NCBI GenBank assembly: GCA_018894105.1
Contig: CM032119.1
Span: 15,393,246-15,457,245 of the forward strand
Origin: Jacaranda mimosifolia
Taxonomy: Eukaryota; Streptophyta; Magnoliopsida; Lamiales; Bignoniaceae
Direction of reading: 5' to 3'
Length of the DNA stretch: 64,000 nucleotides
The translations under genes and the position numbers were made by a program. Of the stretch, positions 47,501 through 60,622 are shown one piece after another. Each line of letters opens with the position of its first letter. The stretch's first letter is position 1. The notes under the pieces were generated by a model that was not told the origin of the DNA, ran no database searches, and saw only the letters and a program-made list of their open reading frames with translations.

Positions 47501-49365
47501 CATTTACCTATTATGCATCTTTTTGTGTTGTCTGCATAGAGAACATTTCCTGTAGAACAATTGTTAAGCTTAAGAAACATGGACACATCCCCCGTCATAT
47601 GCCTTGAACATCCGCTATCCAAGTACCACTTCTATTTCAGGGAATGTTCCTTGGCATGTACCTGTAAGAAATTAGTTTGTTTTAGGTCATCAAACTAAGT
47701 TGGGTCCTACATGGTTAGTAATAGATGCCTTTCTTACCCAAACAAACTTGGTACCAATAAGTTTCTCAATTGGACATCTATAATTAACGTGACCAGATCT
47801 ATCACAAGTAAAGCATGTTTTTCAAACTTGTTTGAAATTCGTTTTGGAAGTAGTAGAAACTGGTTTAGTTTTTCTCTGGTTCATGCGGTTTTTGAAATTG
47901 CGACTTTTCTTAACATTATGTCTAGGTGGGGCATGCATATGTGTGTGTTTGACACTTATCGAACATTCACCTAGATCATCCTGAACATGCAAGCATTCCT
48001 TAACAATCATTTTTCCTTTGATTTCACAGCTCATTTTTTCAACTTGATTTTTCAAGGAATTATTCTTTTTAGTGAGCCAATAATTCATTTTTTTCTTGCA
48101 TTCAGCATCAATGGTCTCTCTATTTTTAGCCATTTGAATTTCAAATTTATCCTTATGAGCCTTATCCACTTCTTCTTGCAAATAGTCCACTTTTTCTTGC
48201 AAAGCATTATTTTTATCAACAAGCATTTTCATACGAAATTCATAGAGCTTAAGCAATTTTTGCACATCCTCATCATCAATGTTAATTTCATCAGTAGAAT
48301 CACAATCAAAGCATGAAGAGGCACTTACTTAATTTACCATGAAACAATTCTCTTTATTGTCAAATTTCTCACTGTCGGATTCATCCCATGTGGCTTTGGC
48401 TTGTTTTGCATATTTCTTCAAATGGGGACAATTTGGCTTTTTATGTTCGATTTTATTGCATTCATAGCAGCTAGGTGGCTTAGTATTTGGAGTTTTTGGA
48501 TTGGTTCTTTTTGATTTTGACTTGTTGTTTTGGAACTTTCTTTTGATGTTCGCTAGTTGCTTTAATCTTTGGGAAATTAGAATGATTTCATCCTCAACCT
48601 GATCCTCATCAAGATCTTCTTGGAGTTCTGAGTCAGAATCATGACCGATATAAAAACTAGTGTTCTTTTTTACCTTTGTTTTCGAACCTTCTTCTTTATT
48701 TAGTAGCGTCATCTCATGGGATGGGAGAGATCCAATCTCTCTCCAATCAGTTCACCTATGGTCATTCTACTAAGATCGCGAGCTTCTTGAATGGCAATTA
48801 TTTTTGGCATTCATTCCTTTGGAAGCGATCTAAGAATCTTCCGAACTTGCTCATCTTTATTTATGGTTCTACCGAGTGCGAACATGGGATTTATAATTTC
48901 CATGAAGTGCTCGTACATCTGGCTTATGGTCTCATCAGGTTTCATCTGGAATATTTCATACTTGTGAATGAGAAGAACAATCTTCTCTTGTCAAACCTGA
49001 CTGGTACCTTCGTGGGTCACTTGCAACATTTCCCACATTTGCTTTGTTGTAGCACATGTACTAACTCAGTTGTACTCCTCTTTGGTAAGAGCACATGACA
49101 TAATGTTTTTGGCCTTCACATTCATTGAGATGGCTTTTTTATCATCATTTGTAAATTCAAGTCTCTCATTTGGAACCATCTGTCTGTCAACTAATTTTGT
49201 TGGAACTGTTGGTCCTTTACTGACCACGTCCCAAAAATCAAAATCCAAGGCAATTATGTATTCCTGCATCCAATTTTTCCACGTAGCATAGTTGGAACCA
49301 TCAAACAGTAGAGGTCGGTTGTGCGATTGCCCTTCTACAAAGACATCTAGAGTATTAGTGGCCAT
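44600..49365 (-). pseudogene. Copia-3 gag-pol, degenerate
   Basis: Gag starts at ATG 49365 (MATNTLDVF; LLFDGSNYATWKNWMQEY). The first knuckle (CYECNKIEHKKPNC, about 48440-48480) is complete. An extended gag segment (48265-47822) is coiled-coil-like (NNALQEKVDYLQEEVDKA), and a second knuckle (CFTCDRSGHVNYRC, about 47770-47815) follows. The protease site DSGCSRHMTGD (47622) is intact. GAG-pre-integrase has CWKWHSRMGHINMELLSHL, and an integrase part spans 46706-46383. RT has YVDD in VQIYVDDIIFSTTNEL (about 45480). RNase H has CDSSSAISISKNPV and TKHIEIKHHFF (about 44700-44780). Stops and frameshifts interrupt most domains. Confidence 0.9.
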
Positions 49366-49410
49366 AAGATCTTTTACTCTGGTAGTTATACCACAATATA
49401 GAGAACTAAT

Positions 49411-49422
49411 GCTCTGATGTCA
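49411..49422 (-). promoter_or_regulatory. Copia-3 primer-binding site
   Basis: The complement reads TGACATCAGAGC, two bases off the usual initiator-Met site TGGTATCAGAGC, directly inside the 5' LTR. Confidence 0.75.
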
Positions 49423-49424
49423 AT

Positions 49425-50719
49425 TGTGAGTAATTATATGCCTAAGAGAGAGGTGAATTAGGCTTAAGAGATTTTAATGCAGTGGAAGTTTATCACACAA
49501 AATACTTTTTGGCCTTTTCAAAAACTGTTTAAATCTTTTGCAAAATAATAGTTTTAGTTACTGACTAGAATTTGTAAATACCAATTAGACCAGTGATAAG
49601 AAAAGCAGTAAATGCAGTAGTAAATAGCCAATGGTATTTATAGAGGTTTAGCAAGCTTACGTCCTTTACCTAAGCTTTCACTTAGGATTTTAAACCTATC
49701 AAATTAATAGTGTATGAGAATGTTTTTACAAATAAAAACAGTAATTTAACAGTAACGAAAGTGTAAGGAACAGAAACACCCTTGCAGGGTGAAAAACCAG
49801 CTCTTCGCAAAGAGCTACACTGGAATCCCAAACGGCACGAGGCAAGTTCCAGAGCACTGTTGAAACTAGCTGCTTATGAATAGGCCTAGGGCAACTTCTG
49901 CTAGATTCACTTGCACAACCTCTGTAGACTGATGCACGAGTTGTTGCCACTCCATATGGCAAGCTCTAGTCTCTTCTTCCAAACCAGAGCCAAGAACACT
50001 GTGGAAAGTTCCAAACAATATTGCCCTACAGGTTTCTTCACCTAGAGGTCCTTAGAGCAACCAAACTCCAATTTGTTTTGTTCATGGGATCCCTCGAGAG
50101 CAGGTACGACTCCCGTCCCTCTTCACCACTAGGTCCTTCGAGACACAAACTTCCTTATCCTCATCTCCCCAAGGTCCATCGAAGGCAAGCTCCCATTGAC
50201 CTTCTTCACCATAAAATTCCTCGAAAATACATGTAGAGTAAGGAATAAGTAACAATTAAGCACAAGAACATGTAAGAGAGTGTCACACAACTTCTCAAAA
50301 ACACTTAACAAAGTTCTCTCTTGACTTAATGATTCACACATAAAAAGTGCTACATACTATGCTTTTATATGTTGTTGTCCAATGGTTATAAGTTCTCGTT
50401 AAGGCAAGGACTCGTTGGAGTCAAAATAAGGAAACAAATTAACTTTGGTAAGCATGCATTTATGCCTTAAACAACGGATTAATAATTGTAGCATGATGTG
50501 ATTGCTTTCCTAACTTACAAAGATGCAAATCAAACTATAATTTGCAAGAGATCTTTTATTTATGGAAAGTAATTTCCAGTCATGTGATAGATTCCAGCAG
50601 AAATTGCGTGAACAGATTTCAGTGAATAATATGGAAAATTACTTCGGCTATCAGCACATAATTATATGAAAGAATTTTGTCATAATCAAAACATCAAAAA
50701 GATCATCAAAGGATTAACA
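49425..50719 (-). repeat. Copia-3 5' LTR
   Basis: Partner of 41168-42460. It has a short extra segment near its start in element orientation (aagatcatcaaaggattaaca). Confidence 0.92.
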
Positions 50720-50724
50720 GTTAT
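50720..50724. repeat. Copia-3 target-site duplication, right
   Basis: GTTAT, identical to 41163-41167. Confidence 0.85.
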
Positions 50725-52431
50725 TAATTTTCTACAATTTCTTTTGGGATTAACTTCTTAATCTTGGTAATTCAAAGATCAGTTCTCCATTTGAAGAGTA
50801 AAGTTTGAAATGCTCCCTAGTCCTTGCCATTTTTTCCTATTAGGTGAAAACTTCTTGAAGCTCAAAGATGTTTTGCTTTTGTACAAATTAGGGGTTTGTT
50901 TTTGGGTTGAAACGTAAGGATAAAATGAAAATTAATTATAAATATGAGGGATAAAAGTGAAATTCTTATATAACAATTTAGTAACGGGAGCAACAAGTAA
51001 TTGATGAATTAAGATTTAAAATATTCCGATTTTTTGACCATGTAAGCAAGCAAAATATTTGATGGTTAGAATATAATGTTTACTTTAGACAATGAATATT
51101 CATTTTGTCAATCGCATTCAACCATATCCTTCAAAGGAAGCAAACTCAGTAAGTGCCTTCAATCCCAGACCAATTTCTTATGAAGGTAAACTTATCAATT
51201 GGGTTCATTAAGCTTACTTTTAAAATCGATTAGTTTGACATTGCTGTCGCACATATTCAGCAAACCTGCGCCGACCCACCTCGAGGACGTAGAGCCTGGC
51301 CCAAGCCTATGGTTGCCCAATTTGGTGCTTGGTCTAGTCCTTGTATGGAGCTATGTGGATGAGACTTTTTGTTAATGCAAATAATATATATATATATATG
51401 TATGTATTATAGATAATAATTATAAGTCTAAATAAATTTGGGCCTAGATCTGATTGACAAAGTTATTACAAAATGATTGAGGTTTGAACTGTGAACTACC
51501 TCTACCTACAAAGCAATTTTTTTAATCATGATAAACTTATAGGTGAATAAAATACACAACAATAATCAATAAATAATACAAATTGGGACAGATATATACC
51601 CAGGCGTGGGCTAGGCCCGAGCCATAATGGGTTGGCTCACTGGGCTGAGTCATTACCAACAAAGGTCTTGATAGATCCCAACTAGCTTGGATGAGCCATT
51701 TTCCGAGTTGGAGCAACTTGTTGACAAGGTCAGACTTGCTCATTTGATAATTATTAACTAAAGAAACGAATCTTCCCTTTCTCCTTATTAAAGAATAACA
51801 CAACTCAAGATTTGAAAAATCAAATCGTTCATTAAATCAGAAAAAGTTACTAGTTTACGGTTCATCATTTCAACCAATGACTGAATCGTAACATCATAAT
51901 TACGTAATATATTCTTACATTTTTACGTATTATTTAAAATTAATAAAACACTAGAAAATAAAATATAAAGAGTCAAAACTATTAGTACTCTAATACAAGT
52001 GTGGGACAAGATAAAAATAATAATTCATAACGCAAGATAAACATAAAACAAAAAGAACCTAAATTTATTTAAGTTCACAACTAGCGACTTCAAAACTTCT
52101 ATTTTAATCTTTCTTTGGCTGATTTGAGATTTAACTTTATAGCTTGTACCTTACTTTTTATAATTTGGATTCTAGACAAAAGACCAAGTAAATTTTTAAT
52201 TACTACATGAATAAAAAAGAAAAATAGAAAAAATAAAATCACTTCAACCCAAACAAACTTGATTCAACCATCATTTTAAATAATTTTCTTAAAATAGAAT
52301 AATTCTTTTAAAATGATCAATTTTTATTTAAAATCAAATCGACTAACAAACAAGTCGATAATCTAATTAGTCTGATAGTCCGACCCAATCCTATTTTGTA
52401 ATGACTGACACAACTTACAGATAAGGGTGAG
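50725..52431. other. Intergenic sequence, no gene recognised
   Basis: AT-rich, with two GC-richer patches (about 51250-51360 and 51595-51740) that contain ggcccgagcc-like words and may be remnants of an unidentified repeat. A short TA run lies at 51388-51402. Confidence 0.5.
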
Positions 52432-53263
52432 CAAAATTATTCATTAACTGAAAAAATTGATTAATCGACCGAACAGAAATCAAATTTATCAAACCATTTT
52501 GTTTAATTAATTTTCGATTTGGTTAATGGTTAATTTTTTACAAATACTCGGTTAACGGTGCGATTCGGTTAATTTTTCATAAAAAATCAGTTAAAATTAA
52601 TTTAACTGAATTTTAATAAATTCTCAACCATTGCGTAGGTTGCTCGATTTTTTCTTTATAAATTATATAACTATGGGAAGAAGCATATGTGCACTAAAAA
52701 TAACGAGGAGTAACATTAGATTTATAAAGGTCATGTTTTATTTTGTTGAATTGTTTATTAAAAAACTAATTATGAAGATACATTCTCAGCTAAATAAAAT
52801 TTTAATTTTTGGATTGAATTCATTTAATTCTACATTTTTCTTGTTATAACCTAATTAAAAGATGTTCAAAAGTTCTCCAAAAACTTGTTAACCAGGGATA
52901 AGAGTATGATAATTTTTAGAAGTTCTACTTACTAATATATGTTACTTGTTCTATAGTATATATTAAAAGTTTTTTACTATGATTTTGAAAATGATTAGAT
53001 TGCTTGTTTTTGCTTGAACTGCAATAATTAAGTTTCTTTTTCAACTATAATATTATGTTGTTGAATAATAATATTTAAAAAAAATCAAATAAAAATTGAT
53101 CAATTGTTAAATTATTCAAATCGAACTGAAGTTTTTTGATTAATTTTATCGATTAACCAAAAAATGCAATACACTAAATGATTAATAACTTTCATACATT
53201 TTCAATAAATTAATTGATCGATTCAATCAATTAATTTAACGAACCGATCGATGCTAGCCCCTA
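52432..53263. mobile_element. hAT-like non-autonomous element (MITE-like)
   Basis: The left end TAAGGGTGAGCA and the reverse complement of the right end TAGGGGCTAGCA resemble hAT terminal repeats. Both ends are followed by multiple short words such as tcggttaa, attaatcgaccga and ttcgatttggttaat in both orientations. The flanks cttacaga and ttcacata agree at 5 of 8 positions, as from an old 8-bp duplication. No transposase is present in its 832 bases. Confidence 0.55.
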
Positions 53264-53439
53264 TTCACATAACTCCCCGCAATACCTCTGTTTTGAAAGG
53301 TCTTCTATTTTTTCCTTTTTCCTTTTTCCCTTTTCCTTTTTGTGTTTTGTCAATTTTAAAAGGAGAAAGCGGTAGGAGCTTTCAATTATAAAAAGAGATA
53401 ATTAAAAAAGAAAAGAAAAAGAAAAAAAGAAAAGAAGTG

Positions 53440-54002
53440 GTAGGTGTTTTCCTCTACAGCCACCGTCCACGATCCACGTGTCAAATACGAAAGGCTGCCG
53501 GCGTCCGCGTACATATGCTGCTCCCACCCCCTTCATAACAAATCATTCTGTCCCTTTCTCTCTAATATTTCTCTTCATTTTTCATTCAACAATTTCCCCC
53601 ATTTTTATTTTTTTTTTCATTTCATTAGTGTAGAACGCAAAAAAAAAAAGAGAACAAAACAAACTCTCTCTTTTTCTCCTCCATCATTTCCATCCATTTC
53701 CCCTCAATTCTCTCCTTATTAATTTCTGTTCAATTCCCCACAAAAATTCTCCTCTTGTTATAAGTGTAATCATTTCAGTTCCCCCCTTTTCCTGCTGAGT
53801 CTCAAAGGTCACTACGAAATTCCCCAAACCCAATTCCTAGGGTTTTGTTTCTTCTTTGAAGTTCTTATATTTACAAAAATATCGATAATTCTCTTTTTCC
53901 TGAGATTATATATATATATACAGAGAGAGAGAGAGAGAATTTTGGTTTTGGGGTTTTCGCGGTTTGAGAAAGACATTCTATTACTACTGAAAGAGGGAAG
54001 AT
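53440..54002 (+). promoter_or_regulatory. Promoter and 5' untranslated region of the syntaxin gene
   Basis: A G-box/ABRE-like core (CACGTG at 53475-53480, in ccacgtgtc) lies upstream of CT-rich leader sequence (53560-53720). The leader holds a TA run (53906-53920) directly joined to a GA run (53922-53938) about 65 bases before the ATG. The transcription start is not defined by a clear TATA box. Confidence 0.6.
53906..53938. repeat. (TA)n(GA)n microsatellite in the 5' UTR
   Basis: A TA run is followed after one C by an uninterrupted GA run. It is probably length-polymorphic. Confidence 0.92.
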
Positions 54003-57000
54003 ATGAGTTTTCAAGATCTAGAATCGGGTCGTGGAAGTGCGTCGCGAAGGGGGTACGCGAATGGGAAGCAGGATTCCACGCAGGCCGTGGCGTCCGGAAT
54101 ATTCCAGATCAACACAGCGGTTTCCACATTCCAGCGCCTTGTTAACACCCTCGGTACTCCCAAGGACACGCTGGAGCTCCGCGAAAAGCTGTTAGTATCT
54201 GAATTGTTTCTGTTTGTATTTTAAGTTTTCAGTTTTTGAAGCAGGAAGCTGACTTTTGTGGAATCTTGGTTGTAAATGTAGCACTTTGCATTCAAGTGAC
54301 AGAAGTTTGTTATCTGTATTCGGAGATAGTACTTAAATTCTGACATTGATCTGAGTGCTGATTGATTTTTCATGACTATGAGAACGAGGCAGATGTTATT
54401 GCTAGTCCCGACAATGAGTGTCAGAAAACTGGGCTCATCTTCTGATAGCGAGTCAGTCGATTTTATTTCTAAGTATGGGGATTACGATGTTAAATGTGAG
54501 AGAACTGACAATTAGGCTTGAGCAATTCAAATGTGTTACCCTGCGAAATAATCGGAAATATTGAATCTTAGTTCTTAATTTCTGGTTTGAGATGACCTTG
54601 AGGGCTTGGCTGAAATTTGAATTACTGTCGTCTAGGCCTGACTCATGTCATGGGATATCAGAATTCTTCGGTCACTTTCCAAGAAACTGAGAAGATATCT
54701 TGCAAGATGACTTCAAAAATGAGATTTCATATGCATCGAGCATAGCTTCCTCTCTCGCTCCTGAGAGCCAATTGCTGACAAGGCCTCGGGGGCTCCCTTG
54801 ATTATAAGCTCTGCTCGTACAGAATGATCAATAAGACTCATTTGACCCTCTCAATTACTGAAGGCTCATAACAATGTCTCCAGCTGTGAGATGCCGCTTC
54901 AGTACATTCAAACAACCTCCTCTGACTACTATAGTACTTCTTCACTCTGTCTATAAGGAAGATCTGAGATAAGCAAAGCTACTAGTCGATATCACTCCCT
55001 TCATGTCTCTAGTAAAGGCTTGCTTGAAGAGTCAATTCAGGAAGTATGATTACTGCTAGAGTCCTGTAACTCTCTTTTGTGCGAAGCTACCGCTATGAGA
55101 GGAGACTATGATCTTATGGAAGTGTAAACTTTGAAAACCTGAGGAGGAGCTACTACACTGGTTAGCGGATGATCCCTAGTTATGCAGTAACTAGGGGCTG
55201 TCAACCTTTTGTATAGGGAAAGGAATATTTAACAATTAGGAAGCTCCTTTTGGGTGCATTAGCCAACCCTCAAGTGGTATAGGAGTTTCTTGTATGGTTT
55301 CTGCAGATGCTTTTTATGCCCTGCATGAGAATGTTATATCCATTTAGAAGCAGGGAATACAAATGCCAAAACTAATTGTTTCACACAAAATTAAGTGGGT
55401 TTTTAAATGGATATTATTTCATGCTGTTACATATAATTTTATTGTCAAGCACAAAGTCATGCTTATCAAGGGAACTAATGGTGAAGTACTAATTAGGCAA
55501 GACTGCGGCATGTTTTGATTGGCCACCTGAATGAGTTGTGTTGGTATGATTTTCCTTGACTAACGGGAGAATTTTACATCCAACCCAAGTACTTGCTTAT
55601 GGGCCCTTTGTTTTTCGTAAGCCCCCTGTACTTCCAGTCATCCAGAATCTTACCATGATTACTAGGTCGCTTTAAAACCTGTGCAGGATGCCTTAGTAGT
55701 TTCCAGTTGCTCATATTATTTTGTACCTGCTTGGATCCAATAAACTCTTTAATGATGTTGGTTATCTTTAAGACATCATATGATTTCTCTATCTTGAGTT
55801 GATCCTCATATTGTAATGTCATAAAATTGGTGAGGTCCTCATGCTGGTTTAACACTTTTCCTCAACTGCAGGCACAAGACTCGGCTACATATTGGACAGT
55901 TAGTGAAGGATACTTCAGCTAAACTAAAGCAAGCTAGTGAATCAGACCATAATGTTGAAGTCAGTGTAAGTTTTCTTCCTTGCTTAGCTGTTGATTTGGC
56001 AGTTGTGTTTATGATGTTTCATCTCTCTTGATCTTCTCCAGTTTATCCTTTATCATGGTTACCTGGAGTTCTTTCCTGTCAGCAAGAATATATTTTAATT
56101 CCTCTTGAAACTAGTGCAATGCCATCGGATGCTATTTTCACTCCTTAAGCAGTTTAAAATTTATGAAGCAAAGAATTTTGATGTTTGAAATCTTTTCGTT
56201 GCCAACCTCTGACCCTCATTAGTACTTAGTTGATTTTGATTGCCTTTCTTTTCCTTGCAGGCAAGCAAGAAAATTACAGATGCCAAACTTGCAAAAGACT
56301 TTCAAGCAGTACTAAAGGAGTTTCAGAAGGCTCAACGGCTTGCAGCTGAGAGGGAGACAGCATATAATCCTTTTGTTCCACAAGCAGTTGTTCCTTCTAG
56401 GTAATATATTCTAAAGGATTTGACTCTATATAAAAGAGTTCAGTTCTGTGGGAATCTTTTCCTTGTTCTGGTAACCATAGACATCATTATAGTTTGTGAA
56501 ACTGGGCAAATTGTTAGCATAGCTGCGAGTGGTGGAGTAATATGTTTTTACTTGTTTATCTATATTGTTGAGCTTTCAGCTGTGGCTTGTCATCCAAAAC
56601 TATTATCTCTTGCAGCTACTCTGCTGGTGATATAGATGAAAATGCAGATAAGAGTCCGGAACAGCGAGCTCTTCTTGTAGAATCCAGAAGGTACATCAAT
56701 GTAGACATTTTAATGTGTGATCATTGTGATTAGCAGATGGAAAAATTTATATATAAACACAGCCGTTCATGAACTGGCATTCTCAATTTGGTTATTTTAC
56801 TCAATTAAAATATGAGTGCAGCATGATAATTGAAATGAGCAGTGCAATATAATTTGTTGCCTATGCACTAGCATTTATAGAACTAGTCTTACTTTATAAT
56901 TTGTTATTATACATATCTTATGGTACTTCTTGCATGTACAACTACTTCCAATTCGTCTTCTGTCCACTAAATCTCGTAGAAGTAATTTTCAATTGCAAAA

Positions 57001-58709
57001 TATGTAATATGAACCAATATTATTTAGTATCTATCTAACAATCTTTTATATGTCCTTCTGAATAGGATTGTTCAAAAATAGCTCATCCTCAAACATTAAC
57101 AGACTCTTTGAGCTTATCATGAGCACTAGCAACTTCATTCAGTAAATTAGCATATCCAGACATCCAACCTGCCTGTAGCTTGGCTGATATTCATCCTTAC
57201 TCGTGTACTGCTTGTGTTTTCTGAGAAAGCATCAATGTTGGTCAATTGATAGATAGTACTTTCAAAAGATTTTGATATATAGAAATACCATTCTTATGTG
57301 TTTTCAGAAGTTAGCTAAAAGAGGATACCCCACTGTCGGGGAGTATTCAAAGAACATTTGGTGAAAAGGCTCGACATTTTCTACATATACATAATTAATT
57401 TGTTAAGCTAAATGATTACAACCACATCTCTTGCAACTCTTCTGTCTGCTTAAGCCTTAAGTATTTATCTTTCTTTTCCTCTTTCTATCTTCATACCTTT
57501 GTAAATTCTGTTGCATGGCAGAGTTTGTCATAGGTGGAAATTTGAACTGTGAATTGGGTGTTTGATGCTCCATAATACCTTCATACATCAAATCCAAGTA
57601 CCCTTTTTTCATAATGTAGAATGTCTTATCATGACTTAGAAGATTTGAGCAGCAGCAATATCCCTGACGACGAACTTGTTATCTAAGTATCATTTCCATA
57701 AAATTTTGTTTGCTTATTTGTTAGTGCTTATGCTGCAGGCAGGAGGTTTTGCTGTTGGACAATGAGATTGCTTTCAATGAGGCCATCATAGAAGAAAGAG
57801 AGCAGGGGATACAAGAAATACAACAACAAATTGGTGAAGTGAATGATATTTTCAAAGACCTTGCAGTTCTGGTTCACGAGCAAGGAACTATGATTGGTAA
57901 ATGATATGCATAACATTAAATTTAGATATACTGGTTTAGCAAACCTAATATGGAATCTGTTCTCTCTATACAGATGATATTGGCTCCCATATTGAGGGTT
58001 CTCATGCAGCAACTGCTCAAGGAAAAACCCAACTTGTCAAAGCAGCTAAGACCCAGCGGTCAAATTCATCTCTGGTGAGTTGTAAGTAGACAAATTAATC
58101 TATGCATCAGGAAAACAAGTTGCATTAGAGCTTTAATGAAGCATGTTTACTGTTTCACTTCAGCTCTACTATGTAATATAAACATGGCTACTTAGCAGCC
58201 ACTAGTAGTTGGCTATCTTAGTAACTCGTATTATACCATGTGTGTGCGTGTGCCTTTCTTTTCAGATTTAAGATTCATTTTCATATGTTGAAATGTAATA
58301 TTTATGAGTCAAGGGCTGCACGTTCAAAGTTTCCCTTGTGCAGTTGCCCACAAATCAAGGTAGCATATGCTATTCATTGTATGTCCTTGCAACACTGCTA
58401 GATAAGAATTCAATTTTGTTTTCTGTTTCCCTTGTTTTCTTGAAAATAATTAAGATAAACATTGAATTACTGTTGCCACCCGCTTCAATGAAGTTATCAT
58501 AATACTTGCAAATGTGCCAGTGGTGTCTGTTAAATTTGTCTCTTAGAGTCAATCATCTAATTCATTTGTCATTCTATTTCTTGACAAGCAGTATACTGTT
58601 GCATTACTTTGGACTTCTCATTTTTCTTCTTTTCCTTCTGCAGACTTGCTTACTACTGGTGATTTTTGGCATTGTGCTTCTCATTGTGATCATTGTACTT
58701 GCTGCCTGA
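54003..58709 (+). CDS. SYP22: SYP2-family Qa-SNARE syntaxin (SYP22-like), seven exons
   Basis: Coding exons are 54003-54190, 55872-55965, 56261-56400, 56616-56690, 57739-57896, 57974-58074 and 58644-58709, all with GT-AG borders and phases that join into 822 bases, 273 residues plus stop. The protein starts [18 protein letters not shown]. Residues about 30-160 form the three-helix Habc region ([40 protein letters not shown]). The SNARE helix starts at about residue 176, and the central-layer Gln is Q214 in [13 protein letters not shown]. Residues 253-273 ([20 protein letters not shown]) are the tail anchor. SYP2 syntaxins act in fusion at the late endosome/prevacuole and vacuole. No defect is visible; length fits the family. 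SYP21, SYP22 and SYP23 cannot be told apart with certainty here. Confidence 0.95.
54191..55871 (+). other. Large first intron of the syntaxin gene
   Basis: The intron is 1,681 bases, with donor gttagt and acceptor caactgcag. The part from about 54640 to 55560 is less AT-rich than the other introns and may be an old insertion, but no element ends were found. A 93-codon antisense open frame (55855-55574) matches nothing I know. Confidence 0.8.
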
Positions 58710-59330
58710 TCAGGGATCATTTGACAATGAGGGAAAATCCAGAAAGATGGTGCAAGATTAGAAGTATCGTTTGTTGATCTTTGTGGTTTAAGTTCTTTTG
58801 CAATATCTGCAAGGTACTGTGCTGTTTGAAGTGTGCTGCTTCTTGAATCAAAGGCTATGAGACAAACTTTATATGGTTGAATATGCATTTCTTTATGTTT
58901 GAAGGTGCTGCTATTTGTTTCATCTTGTAAATTCTGTGTCCTGGTTGCTTCTTGTGTTGCTTTTCTTCCAGTTGATTGATTGTTCATTGTCATATACACA
59001 CCGTCTATTTTTCAAGGTACACGTGCTGCCTTTCTTGGTGTTTGTTCTTTTTATTTTCTTAATGAAAAATCAAAGCCGAAGAAAGGATTTTGCATATGAG
59101 AAGATCTTGGAAGCTCCATCAAGGGCTCATATATTGCTCTTTGCCCAACTGCTCAAGTCTTATGCTCATTTATTTGTTTAAATTTCATCTAGAGTTGTAT
59201 CGTGATCAGGGAAAGCTGGTGGCCCTCTCGCATGCCAACAGCCTGTGTTTCTGGGTTGGCCTAATTGCAAGTCATCTTGGTAGCTGTATCATCCTGCCTG
59301 CTCAGGCCATAATATTATTTTGTGAATAGG
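58710..59330 (+). other. Presumed 3' UTR and downstream flank of the syntaxin gene
   Basis: T-rich, non-coding in the sense frame. An aatgaaaaat stretch near 59061 could act in polyadenylation. The exact 3' end cannot be set. Confidence 0.45.
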
Positions 59331-60380
59331 AGAAACCATGTGATTTCTCAACATTTTTGGTACTACTACTGCAGTACCGACCATGTCCTTGGTTCCCACT
59401 CCAATGAATCATGCAATACCTCTGTCATCGAATCGGTCACGTCGCCTCCTTTCCATTTGGTTGGCTGACAAAATATCTTCTATAACTCGCCTGGGTGGGC
59501 TTCTCGTCTTGAGGGATATGCAAGACCTATTGCTTAATAAATAGGCTTAGCTTCAAGAAAGGGTGTAAAAAATGGTCTGAATTTTTGGTTTAGATTAAGG
59601 ATCTAATGGAGAGCTCAACCGAACTGAATTTCATTACAAACAAAAAGCGGCCGAACTATTTCACACTTTTGTTATTTTTCCTAAAATGACGAGAAACCTC
59701 AGATATGGCTCTTCAAGTTTTGACTGGAATAAATGAAACAAACCTTGCAAAATTCAGCCCATAGCTTATTTTGGTTTGGAATCAAATAAAATCAAATGAG
59801 TAATACCCCTCTCCAAGTGCCAAAAAGACAAAAAAAAAAAAAAAAAAAAAAATTTAGAAGAAAGAGTTTTTCAAGGATAGAGTGAGCTTAAAACGAAGCC
59901 CACAGACTATAGGATGAGATAAATTAGATGAGTTGGGTAGGAGAAGAATCCAATTTGTTTGTAGTCACCCCCTACCTCGAACACAATATGTGCCCTCACA
60001 TAGCAGCAGCATTGCAATCGATTAGGCCAACCATACTTTTGATTCTAATCCAACTCCGTCTTGTTTGATCATCTTCAGAATGGATTCACTATTTCTTTGG
60101 CTTTATAGTGGGTTTGTTGCTTTACAACATATAACCAATCTCTTACGGCTTATCTCATAACTTGAGTAAGGAGAATAATTGAGTAATATTATTTGATTTG
60201 ACTAACAGTTCAAGCATGAGAAAACAAGAACATGTTTTGGTTTCAAAGTGATCTTTTGTCATGTTGATCCATCGGTGGTTGAATTTCAATTAAATAGGCT
60301 AAATAGCTTAGATTGAAGTAGTTCTAAATGACAAATCAATATATTTGAAGTATAGGGTTTTCTCCCTGTTCTCTCTCTCC
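59331..60380. other. Intergenic sequence between the syntaxin gene and the LINE
   Basis: No gene found. A 22-base A run lies at about 59831-59852. Confidence 0.5.
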
Positions 60381-60622
60381 TGAGTGTAGAACTTCTCTTG
60401 TGAGGGTTTTTTAGTCTGCTTCTCGTCCTCTCCTCCTTTATCTGCTTTTTTTTTGTTGTTTCTCTGTTCTCTCCTTTCCTTTCTTCCTCATTTCTTCTCC
60501 AGCCTCCATTTCTTTTTTCTCTTTCGCTATTCGTGATTTCCTCTATATGTTCCTCTCCTTCCCGGCTTGCCTCCCCTCATTTCTTTGGATTTCCTTTTCT
60601 TCCTACTTTTTTCTGCTTGTTA

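Larger units (their letters stand above)
41168..50719 (-). mobile_element. Copia-3: Sirevirus-like Ty1/copia element with an extra 3' ORF
   Basis: LTRs of about 1.29 kb (41168-42460 and 49425-50719) flank an interior read on the - strand, with perfect GTTAT duplications. The gag-pol order is gag, protease, integrase, RT, RNase H, then an additional ORF before the polypurine tract. Two CCHC knuckles in an extended, coiled-coil-rich gag, the YVDD copia RT and the extra 3' ORF fit the Sirevirus group. The whole 9.55 kb structure is present but broken by stops and frameshifts. Confidence 0.92.

Noticed and set aside
55574..55855. Antisense 93-codon frame in syntaxin intron 1
   Set aside because: No family recognised and no promoter seen; kept only as an observation, not as a gene.
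59831..59852. Poly-A run as the tail of a retroposed gene
   Set aside because: No coding or SINE-like sequence precedes it and no target duplication was seen.
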